From positions 56,989,268 through 57,053,267 of the forward strand of contig NC_062213.1 of the NCBI RefSeq assembly GCF_902686445.1: 64,000 bases of DNA, read 5' to 3'. Source of the DNA: Sciurus carolinensis. Lineage: Eukaryota; Chordata; Mammalia; Rodentia; Sciuridae. Within the stretch, counting starts at the first letter, position 1. Each line of letters opens with the position of its first letter. A program made the position numbers and the translations under genes. Positions 12,441 to 23,800 of this stretch are shown here, piece after piece. The notes under the pieces were generated by a model. That model saw only the letters and a list, made by a program, of their open reading frames with translations. It made no database searches and was not told the origin of the DNA.

Positions 12441-14387
12441 ATGAGCCAAATGACCAGGAATACAAATCATATCTCAATAAGAACCCTGAATGTTAATGGC
12501 TTGAACTCATCAATCAAAAGACATAGACTGGCAGATTGGATTAAAAAGAAAGATTCAACAATATGTTGCCTGCGAGAGACTCATCTCATAGAAAGAGATA
12601 TCCATAGAATAAAGGTGAAAGGATGGGGAAAAACATACCATGCACATGAAATCAGCAAAAAAAGCTGGGGTATCCATCCTCATTTCAGATAATGTAGACT
12701 TCAAGCCAAAGTTAGTCAGAAGGGATAAAGAAGGACATTTCATACTGCTTAAGGGAAGCATAAATTAGCAAGACATAATAATCATAAATATCTATGCCCC
12801 AAACAGTGGCTCATCCATGTATGTAAAACAAATCCTTCTCAAGTTTTAGAAACAAAATAGACCATAATACAATAATACTAGGTGATTTTAACACGCCTCT
12901 CTCACCACTGGACAGATCTTCCAAACAAAAATTGAACTAAGAAACCATAGATATCAATAACACAATCAGTAATTTAGACTTAACAGACATTTATAGAATA
13001 CACCATCCAACCAAAAGCGAATACACTTTCTTCTCAGCAGCACATGGATCCTTCTCTACAATAGACCATATATTATGCCACAAAGCTAATGTCAGCAAAT
13101 ACAAGAAGATAGAGACACTACCTTGTATTCTATCAGATAATAATGGATTGAAATTAGAAATAAATGAAAGAGTAAAAAACAGAAACTACTCCAACTCCTG
13201 GAGATTAAACAATATGCTATTATATGATGAATGGATAACAGAAGATATTAGGAAGGAAATTAAGAAATTCTTAGAGGTAAATGAGAACAAAGAAACATCA
13301 TATCAAAATCTCTGGGACACTATGAAACTGAACTTAGAGGAAAATTTATTTCATGGAGCGCATTCAGTAAAAGAAGTAAAACTCAACAAATAAATGACCT
13401 AACACTACAGCTCAAAGCCCTAGAAAAAGAAGAACAGACCAACACCAAAAGTAGTAGAAGACAGGAAATAGTTAAACTCAGAGCTGAAATCAATGAAATT
13501 GAAACAAAAGAAACAATACAAAAAATTGACAAAATAAATAGTTGGTTCTTCAAAAAAATAAAATTGATAAACCTTTAGCCACACTAACAAAGAGAAGACG
13601 AGAGAAAACCCAAATCACTAAAATTCGGAATGAACAAGGAAATATCACAACAGACATGAGTGAAATACAAAACATAATTAGAAGCTATTTTGAAAATCTA
13701 TACTCCAACAAAATAGAAAATTTGAAGACATCAACAGGTTTCTAGAGACATATGAATTGCCTAAACTGAACGAGGAGGACATACACAATTTAAATAGACC
13801 AATTTCAAGTAATGAAATAGAAGAAGTCATCAAAAGCCTACCAACAAAGAAAAGTCCATGACCAGATGGGTTCTCAGCCGAGTTCTACAAAACCTTTAAA
13901 GAAGAACTCATTCCAATACTTCTCAAAGTATTCCATGCAATAGAAGAAGAGGGAACCCTCCCAAACTCATTCTATGAAGCCAATATTACCCTGATACCTA
14001 AACCAGACAGAGACATATCAAGGAAAGAAAATTTCAGACCAGTATCCTTAATGAATATCGACGCAAAAATTCTCAACAAAATTTTAGCAAATTGCATACA
14101 AAAACATATTAAAAAGATAGTGCACCACGATCAAGTGGGTTTCATCCCAGGGATGCAACGTTGGTTCAACATCAGGAAATCAATAAATGTAATTCACCAT
14201 ATCAATACACTTAAAGTCAAGAATCATGATTATTTCAATAGATGCAGAAAAAGCATTTGATAAAATACAGCATCCCTTCATGCTCAAAACACTAGAAAAA
14301 ATAGGGATAGTGGGAACATTCCTTAACATTGTAAAGGCCATCTATGCTAAGCCCATGGCCAATATCATTCTAAATGGTGAAAAACTG
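12441..14387 (+). pseudogene. LINE-1 ORF2 (copy M), broken and 3'-truncated
   Basis: The ORF2 endonuclease start is recognisable ('ITTLNVNGLNSS'-type, here SIRTLNVNGLNSSIKRHRLA), as is the pre-RT region. Many stops and frameshifts split it: open pieces are at 12441-12692, 13148-13393, 13542-13745, 14051-14260 and 14226-14486. The RT finger motif '[20 protein letters not shown]' and '[17 protein letters not shown]' are readable. Coding stops at 14387 with the start of the next L1, so the FADD box and Cys-rich C-terminus are absent. Confidence 0.85.
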
Positions 14388-14389
14388 GT

Positions 14390-15480
14390 GATCCAAGATG
14401 GCAGACTAGAGGGTGACTGCATCTCCAATCGCTCCAGAACCCAGGATTCAAGAAGGGGAGGCATTGAGAGACTCGGACTAAAATAGAGCCACGGGATGAG
14501 TCTCCTCCACAGGGTGAAGCTCGGTGTGGGCGGCAGGCCTGGATAGGGGTGGCTTATCAGAGCAGGGCAGGGCAGCTAGAGTCTTCCCCAGGTAGCCTGG
14601 GTCACTCCAGCAGTGGGCTCCTCCCACACAGCCAGCTTCTCGGAGAAGGCCTCTCAGTGAGATCATTTCTGCACAGAACCAGCTCCAAGTCCTGGAGCCA
14701 GAGGTGATATCCAGCCCACAGGCGGCTTCAGGGACCAGGACAGGGCAGCCAGGGACTCCCCCAAGCAGCCCGGCTCCCTCAGGCGGGAAGCGCCTTTCAA
14801 GTTAGCTTCTTGGGGCAGACCACCCAGTGAGAGCCTTTCTACAAAGAGTCAACCACAAGTCCCAGAGTCAGCGGAGAGCTCCAACCCACAGGCAGCCTCT
14901 GGGGCCATGGCAGGTCAGCCAGAGACTTCTCCAGGTGGCCCTGTCCCCTCCGGCTGCAGGCTCTTTCCACGGGATGATCCAAGATGGCAGACTAGAGGGT
15001 GACTGCATCTCCAGTCACTCCAGAAACCAGGATTCAGAAGGGGAGACATTGAGAGACTCGGACTAAAATAGAGCCACGGGGTGAGTTTCCCCCAATGGGT
15101 GAAGCTCTGCCTGGGCGGCAAGCCCAGATAGGGGCGGCTTATCAAAGCAGGGCAGGGCAGGGCAGCTAGAGGTTTCCCCAGGTAGCCCGGCTCACTCCAG
15201 CGATGGACTCCTCCCACACAGCCAGCTTCTCGGAGCAGGCCACCCAGTGAGAGCCTTTCTGCACTGAACCAGCTCCAAGTCCCACCACCAACGAGAACCG
15301 GCCTGCAGGCAGCTTCAGGGACCAGGACAGGGCAGCCAGGGACTTCCCCAAGCAGCCCGGCTCACTCCAGCGGGACGCGCCTTTCAAGGCTAGCTTCTCA
15401 GAGCAGACAACCCAGTGAAAGCCTTCTTCACAGAGCCAACTCCAAGCCCTGGAACCAGTAGCGGGCTAGGGGCAGCTTTC
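14390..15480 (+). repeat. Two tandem 5'UTR units of about 586 bp in L1-B
   Basis: The same opening, 'gatccaagatggcagact' plus 'gagggtgactgcatctcc', occurs at 14390 and 14976, each followed by the same 'gggcggc..ggataggggcgg..ggcagctagag' order of blocks. The second unit is slightly shorter before the unique part near ORF1. The units carry a weakened YY1-type site (atggcaga in place of atggcggc). Confidence 0.8.
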
Positions 15481-15623
15481 TTCAGAAACACTGCATTATC
15501 AAGTTCCTCCAAGACTTGAGGCTACTGAAGGCTGGGAGGTGATACACTGGAAATCTACAGGGACAGTTTAAGCCAATAGAAGAAATCTGCAATATCTCAG
15601 AGTCCCACTGACATCTGACCAAT

Positions 15624-16672
15624 ATGAGAAAACAAGGGAAGAAAATGTCCCAAACAAACCTAGATACTATATCAATAAAACCCAATGACAGCACAGCAGA
15701 AGAAATGTCAGAAAGGGAGTTCAGAATGTACATAATTAAAACAATCAGGGAAGCAAACAAGGAGATGAAAGAGCAAATTCAGGCATTGAAGGAGGAGATG
15801 AAAGAGCAAATGCAGGCATTAAATGATCGCACCAATCAACAGTTAAAAGACCAAATACGGGAAGCAAGAGATGATTTCAATAAGAGTTAGAGATACTGAA
15901 AAAAAAAAACAAACAGAAATCCTTGAAATGAAGGAAACAATAAACCAAGTTAAAAACTTCACAGAAATCATAACCAATAGGATAGAACACCTGGAAGACA
16001 GAACCTCAGACATTGAAGAAAAAATATTTAATCTTGAAAACAAAGTGGGCCAAACAGAGAAGATGGTAAGATATCATGAACAGAATCTACAAGAATTATG
16101 GGATATCATGAAAAGGCCAAATTTAAGAATTATTGAGATTGAGGAAGGCTTAGAGAAACAAACCAAAGGAATGAACAATCTATTCAATGAAATAATATCA
16201 GAAAAATTCCCAAATCTGAAGAATTGAAATGGAAAACCAAGTACAAGAGACTTATAGGACTCCAAATACACGAAATTACAACAGACCCACACCAAGGCAC
16301 ATTATGATGAAAATACCTAACATACAAAATAAAGACAGAATTTTAAAGACCATGAGAGAAAAGAATCAAATTACATTCAGGGGGAAACCAATAAGAATAC
16401 CAGCAGATTTTTCAATCCAGACCCTAAAAGCTAAAAGGGCCTGGAACAACATTTTTCAAGCTCTGATAGAAAATGGATGCCAACCAAAAATCTTATACCC
16501 AGCAAAACTTACTTTCAGATTTGACGACAAAATAAGATCCTTCCATGATAAACAAAAGCTGAAGGAATTTACAAAAAGAAAGCCGGCATTACAGAACATT
16601 CTCAGCAAAATATTCCATGAGGAAGAGACGAAAAACAACGATGCAAATCAGCAATGGGAGGAACTAGTCTAA
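15624..16672 (+). pseudogene. LINE-1 ORF1 (copy B), two frameshifts
   Basis: The expected length is about 348 codons, as in copy D. The N-terminus and coiled coil are readable from 15624. A one-base loss near 15885 ('aataagagttag') ends the frame at 15890. A new frame runs 15871-16227, and a one-base gain near 16224 ('gaagaattgaa') breaks it again. The C-terminal 147 codons (16229-16672) are open and end in 'NPTI'-independent ORF1 sequence KIFHEEETKNNDANQQ. The duplicated coiled-coil unit is EEMKEQ.QALK. It is non-functional as it stands. Confidence 0.9.
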
Positions 16673-16719
16673 AGGAATAGCCAAATAAAGGAGAAACCAA
16701 ATCATGTCAAAAAACAAAA

Positions 16720-18036
16720 ATGAGTCAAATGACTGGGAATACAAATCATATCACAATAATAACCCTGAATGTTAATGGCCTGAACTCATCAATCAAAAGA
16801 CGTAGACTGGCAGATTGGATTAAAAAGAAAAACCCAACAATATGCTGCCTGCAAGAGACTCATCTCATAGAAAGAGATACCCATAGACTAAAGGTGAAAG
16901 GATGGGGAAAAACATACCAAGCACACGGACACATCAAAAAAGCTGGAGTATCCATCCTCATTTCAGATAATGTGGACTTCAAGCTAAAACTAATCAGAAG
17001 GGATAAAGAAGGACATTACATGCTGCTTAAGGGAAGCAGAAATCAGCAAGACATAACAATAATAAATATCTATACCCCGAACATTGGCTCATCCACGTAC
17101 GTCAAACAAATCCTTCTCAATTCCAGAAATCAAATAGACCACAATACAATAATACTAGGCGATTTTAACACACCTCTCTCACCACTGGATAGATCGTCCA
17201 AACAAAAATTGAATAAAGAAACCATAGATCTCAATAACACAATCAACAATTTAGACTTAACGGACATATATAGAATATACCATCCAACAAAGAACGAATA
17301 CACTTTCTTCTCAGCAGCATATGGATCCTTCTCTGAAATAGACCATATTTTATGCCATAAAGCTACAGTTAGCAAATACAAGAAGATAGAGATACTACCT
17401 TGTACTCTATCAGATCATAATGGATTTAAATTAGAAATAAATGACAGAATAAAAAACAGAAACTTCTCCAATACCTGGAGATTAAATAATGCACTATTAT
17501 ATGATGAATGGGTAATAGAAAACATCAGGAGGGAAATAAAAAAATTCTTAGAGGTAAATGAGAACAAAGACACATCATATCAATATCTCTGGGACACTAT
17601 GAAAGCAGTACTTAGAGGAAGATTTATTTCATGGGGCACATTCAAAAAAAGAAGTAGAAATCAACAAATAAACAAGTTAACACTACAGCTCAAAGCCCTA
17701 GAAAAAGAAGAGCAGACCAACACCAAAAGATTTAATAGAAGAAAGGAAATAGTTAAAATCAGAGCCGAAATCAATGAAATTGAAACAAAAGAAACAATCG
17801 GAAAAATTAACAAAATAAATAGTTGGTTCTTTGAAAAAATAAACAAAATTGATAAATCCTTAGCCACACTAACAAAGAGGGAGAAAACCCAAATTACTAA
17901 AATTCAGAAAGAACAAGGAAATGTCAAAACAGACACGAGTGAAATACAAAACATAATTAGAAGCTATTTTGAAAATCTATACTCCAACAGAACAGAAAAC
18001 CTCGAAGACATCAACAAGTTTCTAGAGACATATTAA
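16720..18036 (+). pseudogene. LINE-1 ORF2 (copy B), open endonuclease part, 438 aa
   Basis: The first 438 codons are open and contain the apurinic-type endonuclease domain: 'NVNGLN' with the metal-site Asn, 'CCLQETHL' with the catalytic Glu, 'ILGDFNTPLSPLD', and 'LSDHNG' with the catalytic Asp-His pair near the domain end. Pre-RT sequence follows up to 'DINKFLETY', then a TAA stop at 18034. A full ORF2 is roughly 1270-1300 codons. The same stop, and the following TAG, are present in copy D. From 17810 on, the protein sequence is identical to copy D. Confidence 0.9.
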
Positions 18037-20546
18037 TTGCCTAAACTGAACAAGTAGGACATACACAACTTAAATAAATAAATTTCAAGCAATGAAATAG
18101 AAGAGGTCATCAAAAGTCTACCAACAAAGAAAATCTGGGACCAGATGGGTTCTCAGCCGAGTTCTACAAAACCTTTAAAGAAGAGCTCATTCCAATACTC
18201 CTCAAACTATTCCATGAAATAGAAGAGGAGGGAACCCTCCCAAACTCATTCTATGAAGCCAATATTACCCTGAACCTAAACCAGACAGACACATCGAGGA
18301 AAGAAAATTTCAGACCAATATCCTTAATGAACATCAACGCAAAAATTCTCAACAAAATTTTAGCAAATTGCATACAAAAATATATTAAAAAGATAGTGCA
18401 CCACGATCAAGTGGGTTTTATCCCAGGGATGCAAGGTTGGTTCAACATCCAGAAATCAATAAATGTCACTCACCATATCAACAGACTTAAAGCAAAGAAT
18501 CACATGATTATTTCAATAGATGCGGAAAAAGATTTCGATAAAATACAGTATCCCTTCATGCTCAAAATAATAGAAAAAATTGGGATAGTGGGAACATTCC
18601 TTAACATTGTAAAGGCCATCTACACTAAGCCCATGGCCAATATCATTCTAAATGGTGAAAAACTGAAAGCATTCCCCCTAAAAACTGAAACAAGACAGGG
18701 ATGCCCTCTTTCACCACTTCTATTCAACATCATCGTTGAAACTCTAGCCAGAGCAATTAGACAAACCAAAGAAATTAAAGGGATATGAATTGGAAAAGAA
18801 GAACTCAAACTATCCCTGTTTGCTGATGACATGATTATATATTTAGAGGAATCAAGAAATTCCACCAGAAAACTTTTAGATCTCATAAGTGAATTCAGTA
18901 AAGTAGCGGGATATAAGATCAATGCACATAAATCTAAGGCATTTTTATACATAAGTGATGAATCTTCAGAAAGAGAAATTAGGAAAACTACTCCATTCAC
19001 AATAGCCTCAAAAAAAATAAAATACTTGGGAATCAATCTCATAAAAGAGGTGAAAGACCTCTACCATGAGAACTACAGAACACTAAAGAAAGAAATTAAA
19101 GAAAACCTTAGAAGATAGAAAGATCTCCCATGTTCTTGGATAGGCAGAATTAATATTGTCAAAATGGCCATACTACCTAAAGTGCTATACAGATTCAATG
19201 CAATTCCAATTAAAATCCCAATGATGTACCTTACAGAAATAGAGCAAGCAATCATGAAATTCATCTGGAAGAATAAGAAACCCAGAATAGCTAAAGCAAT
19301 CCTCAGTAGAAAGAGTGAAGCAGGGGGTATCGCAATACCAGATCTTCAACTCCACTACAGAGCAATAGTAACAAAATCGGCATGGTATCGGTACCAAAAT
19401 AGAAAGGTAGATCAATGATACAGAATAGAGGACATGGACACAAACCCAAATAAATACAATTTTCTCATGCTAGACAAAGGGGCCAAAAATATGCAGTGGA
19501 GAAAAGATAGCCTCTTCAACAAATGTTTCTGGGAGAATTGGAAATCCATATGCCGTAGAATGAAACTAAACCCATATCTCTCACCGTGCACGAAAGTAAA
19601 CTCAAAATGGATTAAGGACCTTGGAATCAGACCAGAGACCCTGCAGATTATAGAAGGAAAAGTAGGTCCAGATCTTCACCATGTCGGCTTAGGACCAGAC
19701 TTCTTCAACAGGACTCCCATAGCACAAGAAATAAAAGCAAGAATCAATAACTGAGATAGATTCAAACTAAAAAGCTTTCTCTCAGCAAAGGAAACTATCA
19801 GCAATGCGAAGAAAGAGCCTACAGAGTGGGAGAAAATCTTTGCCAATCATACTTCAGATAGAGCGCTAATCTCCAGAATCTATAAAGAACTCAAAAAACT
19901 CTACACGAAGAATACAAATAATCCAATCAACAAATGGGCTAAGGAAATGAACAGACACTTCACAGAAGAAGATGTACAAGTAATCACCAGATATATGAAA
20001 AAATGTTCAACATCTCTAGTAATAAGGGAAATGCAAATCAAAACTACCCTAAGATTTCATCTCACCCCAATTAGAATGGCGATTATCAGGAATACAAGCA
20101 ACAATAGGTGTTGGCGAGGATGTGGTGAAAAAGGAACACTCATACATTGCTGGTGGGGTTGCAAATTAGTGCAGCCACTCTGGAAAGCAGTGTGGAGATT
20201 CCTCAGAAAGCTTGGAATGGAAACACCATTTGACCCAGCTATCCCACTCCTTGGCCTATACCCAAAGGACTTAAAATCAGCATACTACAGAGATACAGCC
20301 ACATCAATGTTCATTGCTGCTCAATTCACCATAGCCAGATTGTGGAACCAACCTAGATGCCCTTCAGTTGATGAATGGATAAAGAAACTGTGGCATATTT
20401 ATACAATGGAATATTACTCCGCAATGAAGAATGATAAAATTATGGCATTTGTAGGCAAATGGTCGAAATTGGAGAATATCATGCTAAGTGAGATAAGCCA
20501 ATCTCAAAAAACTAAAGGACGAATGATCTCGCTGATAAGCGGATGA
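18037..20546 (+). pseudogene. LINE-1 ORF2 (copy B), reverse-transcriptase and C-terminal remnant
   Basis: Continuation of ORF2 after the stop at 18034. It has further stops and small deletions near 18130 and 18275-18290 compared with copy M. The RT domain is readable (18327-18788; '[11 protein letters not shown]'), interrupted by TGA at about 18786 where copy D has CGA. The 'LFADDM' catalytic box follows in 18800-18840. Further stops at 19116-19118, about 19416 and 19752-19754 are shared with copy D. The last open part (19947-20546) has the Cys-rich motif [18 protein letters not shown] and ends at the normal ORF2 terminus. No active enzyme can be made. Confidence 0.9.
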
Positions 20547-20570
20547 GGACATATAATGGGGGGTGGGACG

Positions 20571-20614
20571 GGCTAGCATTAGGTTTAGGGTTAGGTTTAG
20601 AGTTAGGCTAAGGA
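20571..20614 (+). repeat. Telomere-like TTAGGG-variant run in the L1-B 3'UTR
   Basis: Successive units read ttaggt, ttaggg, ttaggt, ttagag, ttaggc, starting after 'gctagca'. L1-D carries the same kind of run on the minus strand at 39418-39452. L1-C lacks it at the same 3'UTR position (about 24850-24890). Confidence 0.8.
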
Positions 20615-20654
20615 GAGCGGTAAGAATGAAGGAAAGAAGGACTGTGTAGAGGGA

Positions 20655-20704
20655 AAAGAGGGTGGAAGGGGTGGGAGGGGTGGGAGGGGTGGGAGGGAGG
20701 GGAA
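20655..20704 (+). repeat. G-rich, G-quadruplex-prone tract in the L1-B 3'UTR
   Basis: Repeated 'aggggtggg' units give many runs of three to four guanines separated by one or two bases. G-rich polypurine tracts are a standing feature of mammalian L1 3'UTRs. Confidence 0.8.
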
Positions 20705-20797
20705 AAATATAATAAACATCATTACCCTATGTAAACGTAAAAAAATAAAAAAAATAAATAAAAAAAAATAAAAATAAAAAAAATCAAAAAAAAAAAA

Positions 20798-20812
20798 AAG
20801 AATCATATTCCC
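20798..20812. repeat. 15-bp target-site duplication, right-hand copy
   Basis: 'aagaatcatattccc' follows the A-rich tail of L1-B. The reverse complement occurs exactly at 46233-46247, next to the 5' end of L1-D. The two copies are thus separated by about 25 kb and in opposite orientation. Confidence 0.9.
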
Positions 20813-23800
20813 AGCAAAACTTACCTTTATATTTGATGATGAAATAAACTCCTTCCATGATAAACAAAAGTGAAAAGAATTTGCAAATAGAAAGCCAGCA
20901 CTACAGAACATTGTCAAAAAAATATTTCATGAGGAAGAAATGAAAAACAACAATGTAAGTCAGCATAGGGAGGAACTACTCTAAAGGAATAGTCAAATAA
21001 AGCAGAAATCAAGTCAAGTTAAAAACCAAAAATAAACCAAAATGACCAGGAATACATATCATATCTCTATAAAAACCCTGAATATTAATGATCTGAACTC
21101 ATCAATCAAAAGACATAGACTGGCAGATTGGATTATAATGAAAGATGCGACCATATGCTACCTTCAAAAGACTCATCTCATAGAAAAAGATACCCCCAGA
21201 CTGAAGGTGAAAGGATGGGAAAAAACATACCACACACATGGACTCAGTAAAAAGGTGGGGGTATCCATCCTCATGTCAGATAAAGTGAACTTCAAACCAA
21301 AATTAGATAGAAAGCATAAAGAAGGACATTTCATAGTGCTTAAGGGAAGTATAAATCAACAGGACATGAAAATCATAAATATTTATGCCCCAAAAAATGG
21401 TGCATCCAAGTGCATCAAACAAATTCTTCTCAATTCCAGGAACCAAATAGACCACAACACAAGAATACTAGGTCACTTTAACACACCTCTCTCGCCATTG
21501 GACAGATCTTCCAAACAAAAATTGAACTAAGAAACCATAGATCTCAATAACACAATCGATAATTTAGACTTCTAATGTATATAGAATATTTCATCCATCA
21601 ATGAGTGAATACACTTTCTTCTCAGCAGCACATGGATCCTTCTCTAAAATAGACCATATGTTATGCCACAAAGCTACTCTTAGTAAATACAAAAAAATAG
21701 AGATACTACCTTGTATTCTATCAGATCATAAAGGAATGAAATTAGAAATCAATGATAAAATAAAAATACAGAAACAACTCCAACATCTGAGGATTAAATA
21801 ATAAACTGCTGAATGGTGAATGGATAACAGAAGATATTGGGGGGAAATAAAGAAATTCTTAGAGGTAAACAAGAACAAAGATACAACATATCAAAATCTC
21901 TGGGACACTATAAAAACAGTACTAAGAGGAAAATTCATTGCATGGAGCACATTCAATAACAGAAGGAAAAGTCAATACATAAATGACCTAACATTACAGC
22001 TCAAAGCCCTAGAAAAAGAACAGACCAACACCAAAACTAATAAAAGACAGAAAATAATTAAAATCAGGTTGAAATAAATGAAATTGAGACAAAAGAAACA
22101 ATTTAAAAAATTGTCAAAATAAAAATTTTGTTCTTTGAAACAATAAGCAAAATTGATAAACTCTTAGCCACACTAATGAAGAGAAGGACGGAGAAAACTC
22201 AAATTACTAAAATTTGTGATGAAAAAGGAAATATCACGACAGACACTATTGAAATACAAAACCTAATTAGAAACTATTTTGAAATACTATACTCCAACAA
22301 ATTTGAAAATCTCAAAGCCATCAACAGGATTCTAGAGACATATGATCCAACCAAACAGAATCTGAAGGACATACACAATCTAAATAGATCAATTTTAAGC
22401 AATGAAATAGAGGAAGTCATCAAAAGACTACCAAAAAAGAAAAGTCCAGGACAAGATGGATTCTCAGCTGAGTTCAACAAGAACTTCAAAAAGGAGCTTA
22501 TTCTAATCTCCTCAAAGTATTCCATGAAATAGAGGAGGAGGGAACCCTTCTGAACCCATTCTATGAAGCTAATGTCACCCTGAAACCAAAACCAGACAGA
22601 GACAAATGGAGGAAAGAGAATTTCAAACCAATATCCCTAATAAACATAGATGCAAAAATTCTTAGCAAGATTTTAGCAAATCAAATATAAAAACATATTA
22701 AAAAGATAGTGAACCATGATCAAGTAGGTTTCATTCCAGGGATAAAGTTTTTTTCAACATCTGGAAATCAATAAATGTAATTCACCACATCAACAGACTT
22801 AAAGTTAAGAATCACATGATTATTTTAATAGATGCTGAAAAAGCATTTGATAAAATGCAGCACTGCTTCTTGCTGAAAACGCTAGAAAAAATAGGGATTG
22901 TAGGAGCATTCTTCAACATTGTAAAGGCTATCTATGCTAAGCCCAGGGCCAACATCATTCTAAATGGAGAATACCTGAAAGCATTTCCCCTAAAAACTGG
23001 AACAAGGCAGGGATGCCCTTTTTCACCATTTCTAGTCAACATTGTCCTTGAAACTCTAGCCAGAGCAAACTCTAGGCAGACCAAATAAATAAAAGGGTAC
23101 TGAATAGGAAAAGAAGAACTCAAGCTGTCACTATATGCTGATGACTTGATTCTGTATTTAGAGGAGCTGAAAAATTCCACCAGAAAACTTTTAGAACTCA
23201 TCAATGAATTCAGTAAAGTAGCAGGATATAAAATCAACACTCATAAATCTAATGCATTTTTATTCATAAGTGATGAATCCTCTGAAAGAAAAATTAGGAA
23301 AACTACCCCAGTCATAGTGGCTGCCCCCTCCCAAAAATACTTGGGAATCAATCTAACAAAAGAGGTGAAAGTCCTCTACAATGAGAACTATAGAACACTA
23401 AAGAAAGAAATTAAAGAAAACCTTAGAAGATGGAAACATCTCCCATGTTCTTGGGTAGGCAGAATTAATATTGTCAAAATGGCTATTCTACCAAGGCACA
23501 ATACAAATTCAAGCAATTCCAATCAAAATTCCAATGGTGTACCTCATAGAAATAGAGCAAGCAATCATGAAATTCTTTTGGAAGAATAAGAGACCCAGAA
23601 TAGCTAAAGCAATCCTTAGCAGGAAGAGTAAAGCAGCAGTAATCATAATACCAGACCTTCAACTATACTACAGAGCAATAGTAACAAAAATGGCATGGTA
23701 TTGGCACCCGAATAGACAGGTAGATCAATGGTACTGAATAGAAGACACAGAGAGAAATACACATAAATATAGTTTTCTCATACTAGACAAAGGTTCCAAA

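Larger units (their letters stand above)
9678..14387 (+). mobile_element. LINE-1 copy M: 5'UTR, ORF1 and two thirds of ORF2
   Basis: Starts at a YY1-type motif 'caagatggcgg' (9683-9693), as full-length L1s do. The long 5'UTR (about 9678-11330) contains a tandem array. ORF1 (about 11330-12374) and ORF2 (from 12441) are both broken. The element stops at 14387 in the reverse-transcriptase region ('gaaaaactg'), where the 5' end of L1-B begins. Its own 3' third is not found next to L1-B. It may have been lost by recombination with L1-B, as discussed in the findings. Confidence 0.85.
14388..20797 (+). mobile_element. LINE-1 copy B, plus strand (5'UTR to poly-A)
   Basis: An L1 with 5'UTR (14388-15620), ORF1 (15624-16672), ORF2 (16720-20546), 3'UTR and an A-rich tail (about 20739-20797). 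The 5' and 3' ends probably come from two different insertions. The 5' part sits inside L1-M, whereas the 3' tail is followed by a 15-bp duplication whose partner lies at 46233-46247 beside the 5' end of L1-D. About 17810-19868 is almost identical to L1-D (40148-42195, minus strand). This fits a crossover between the two inverted copies. Confidence 0.9.
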
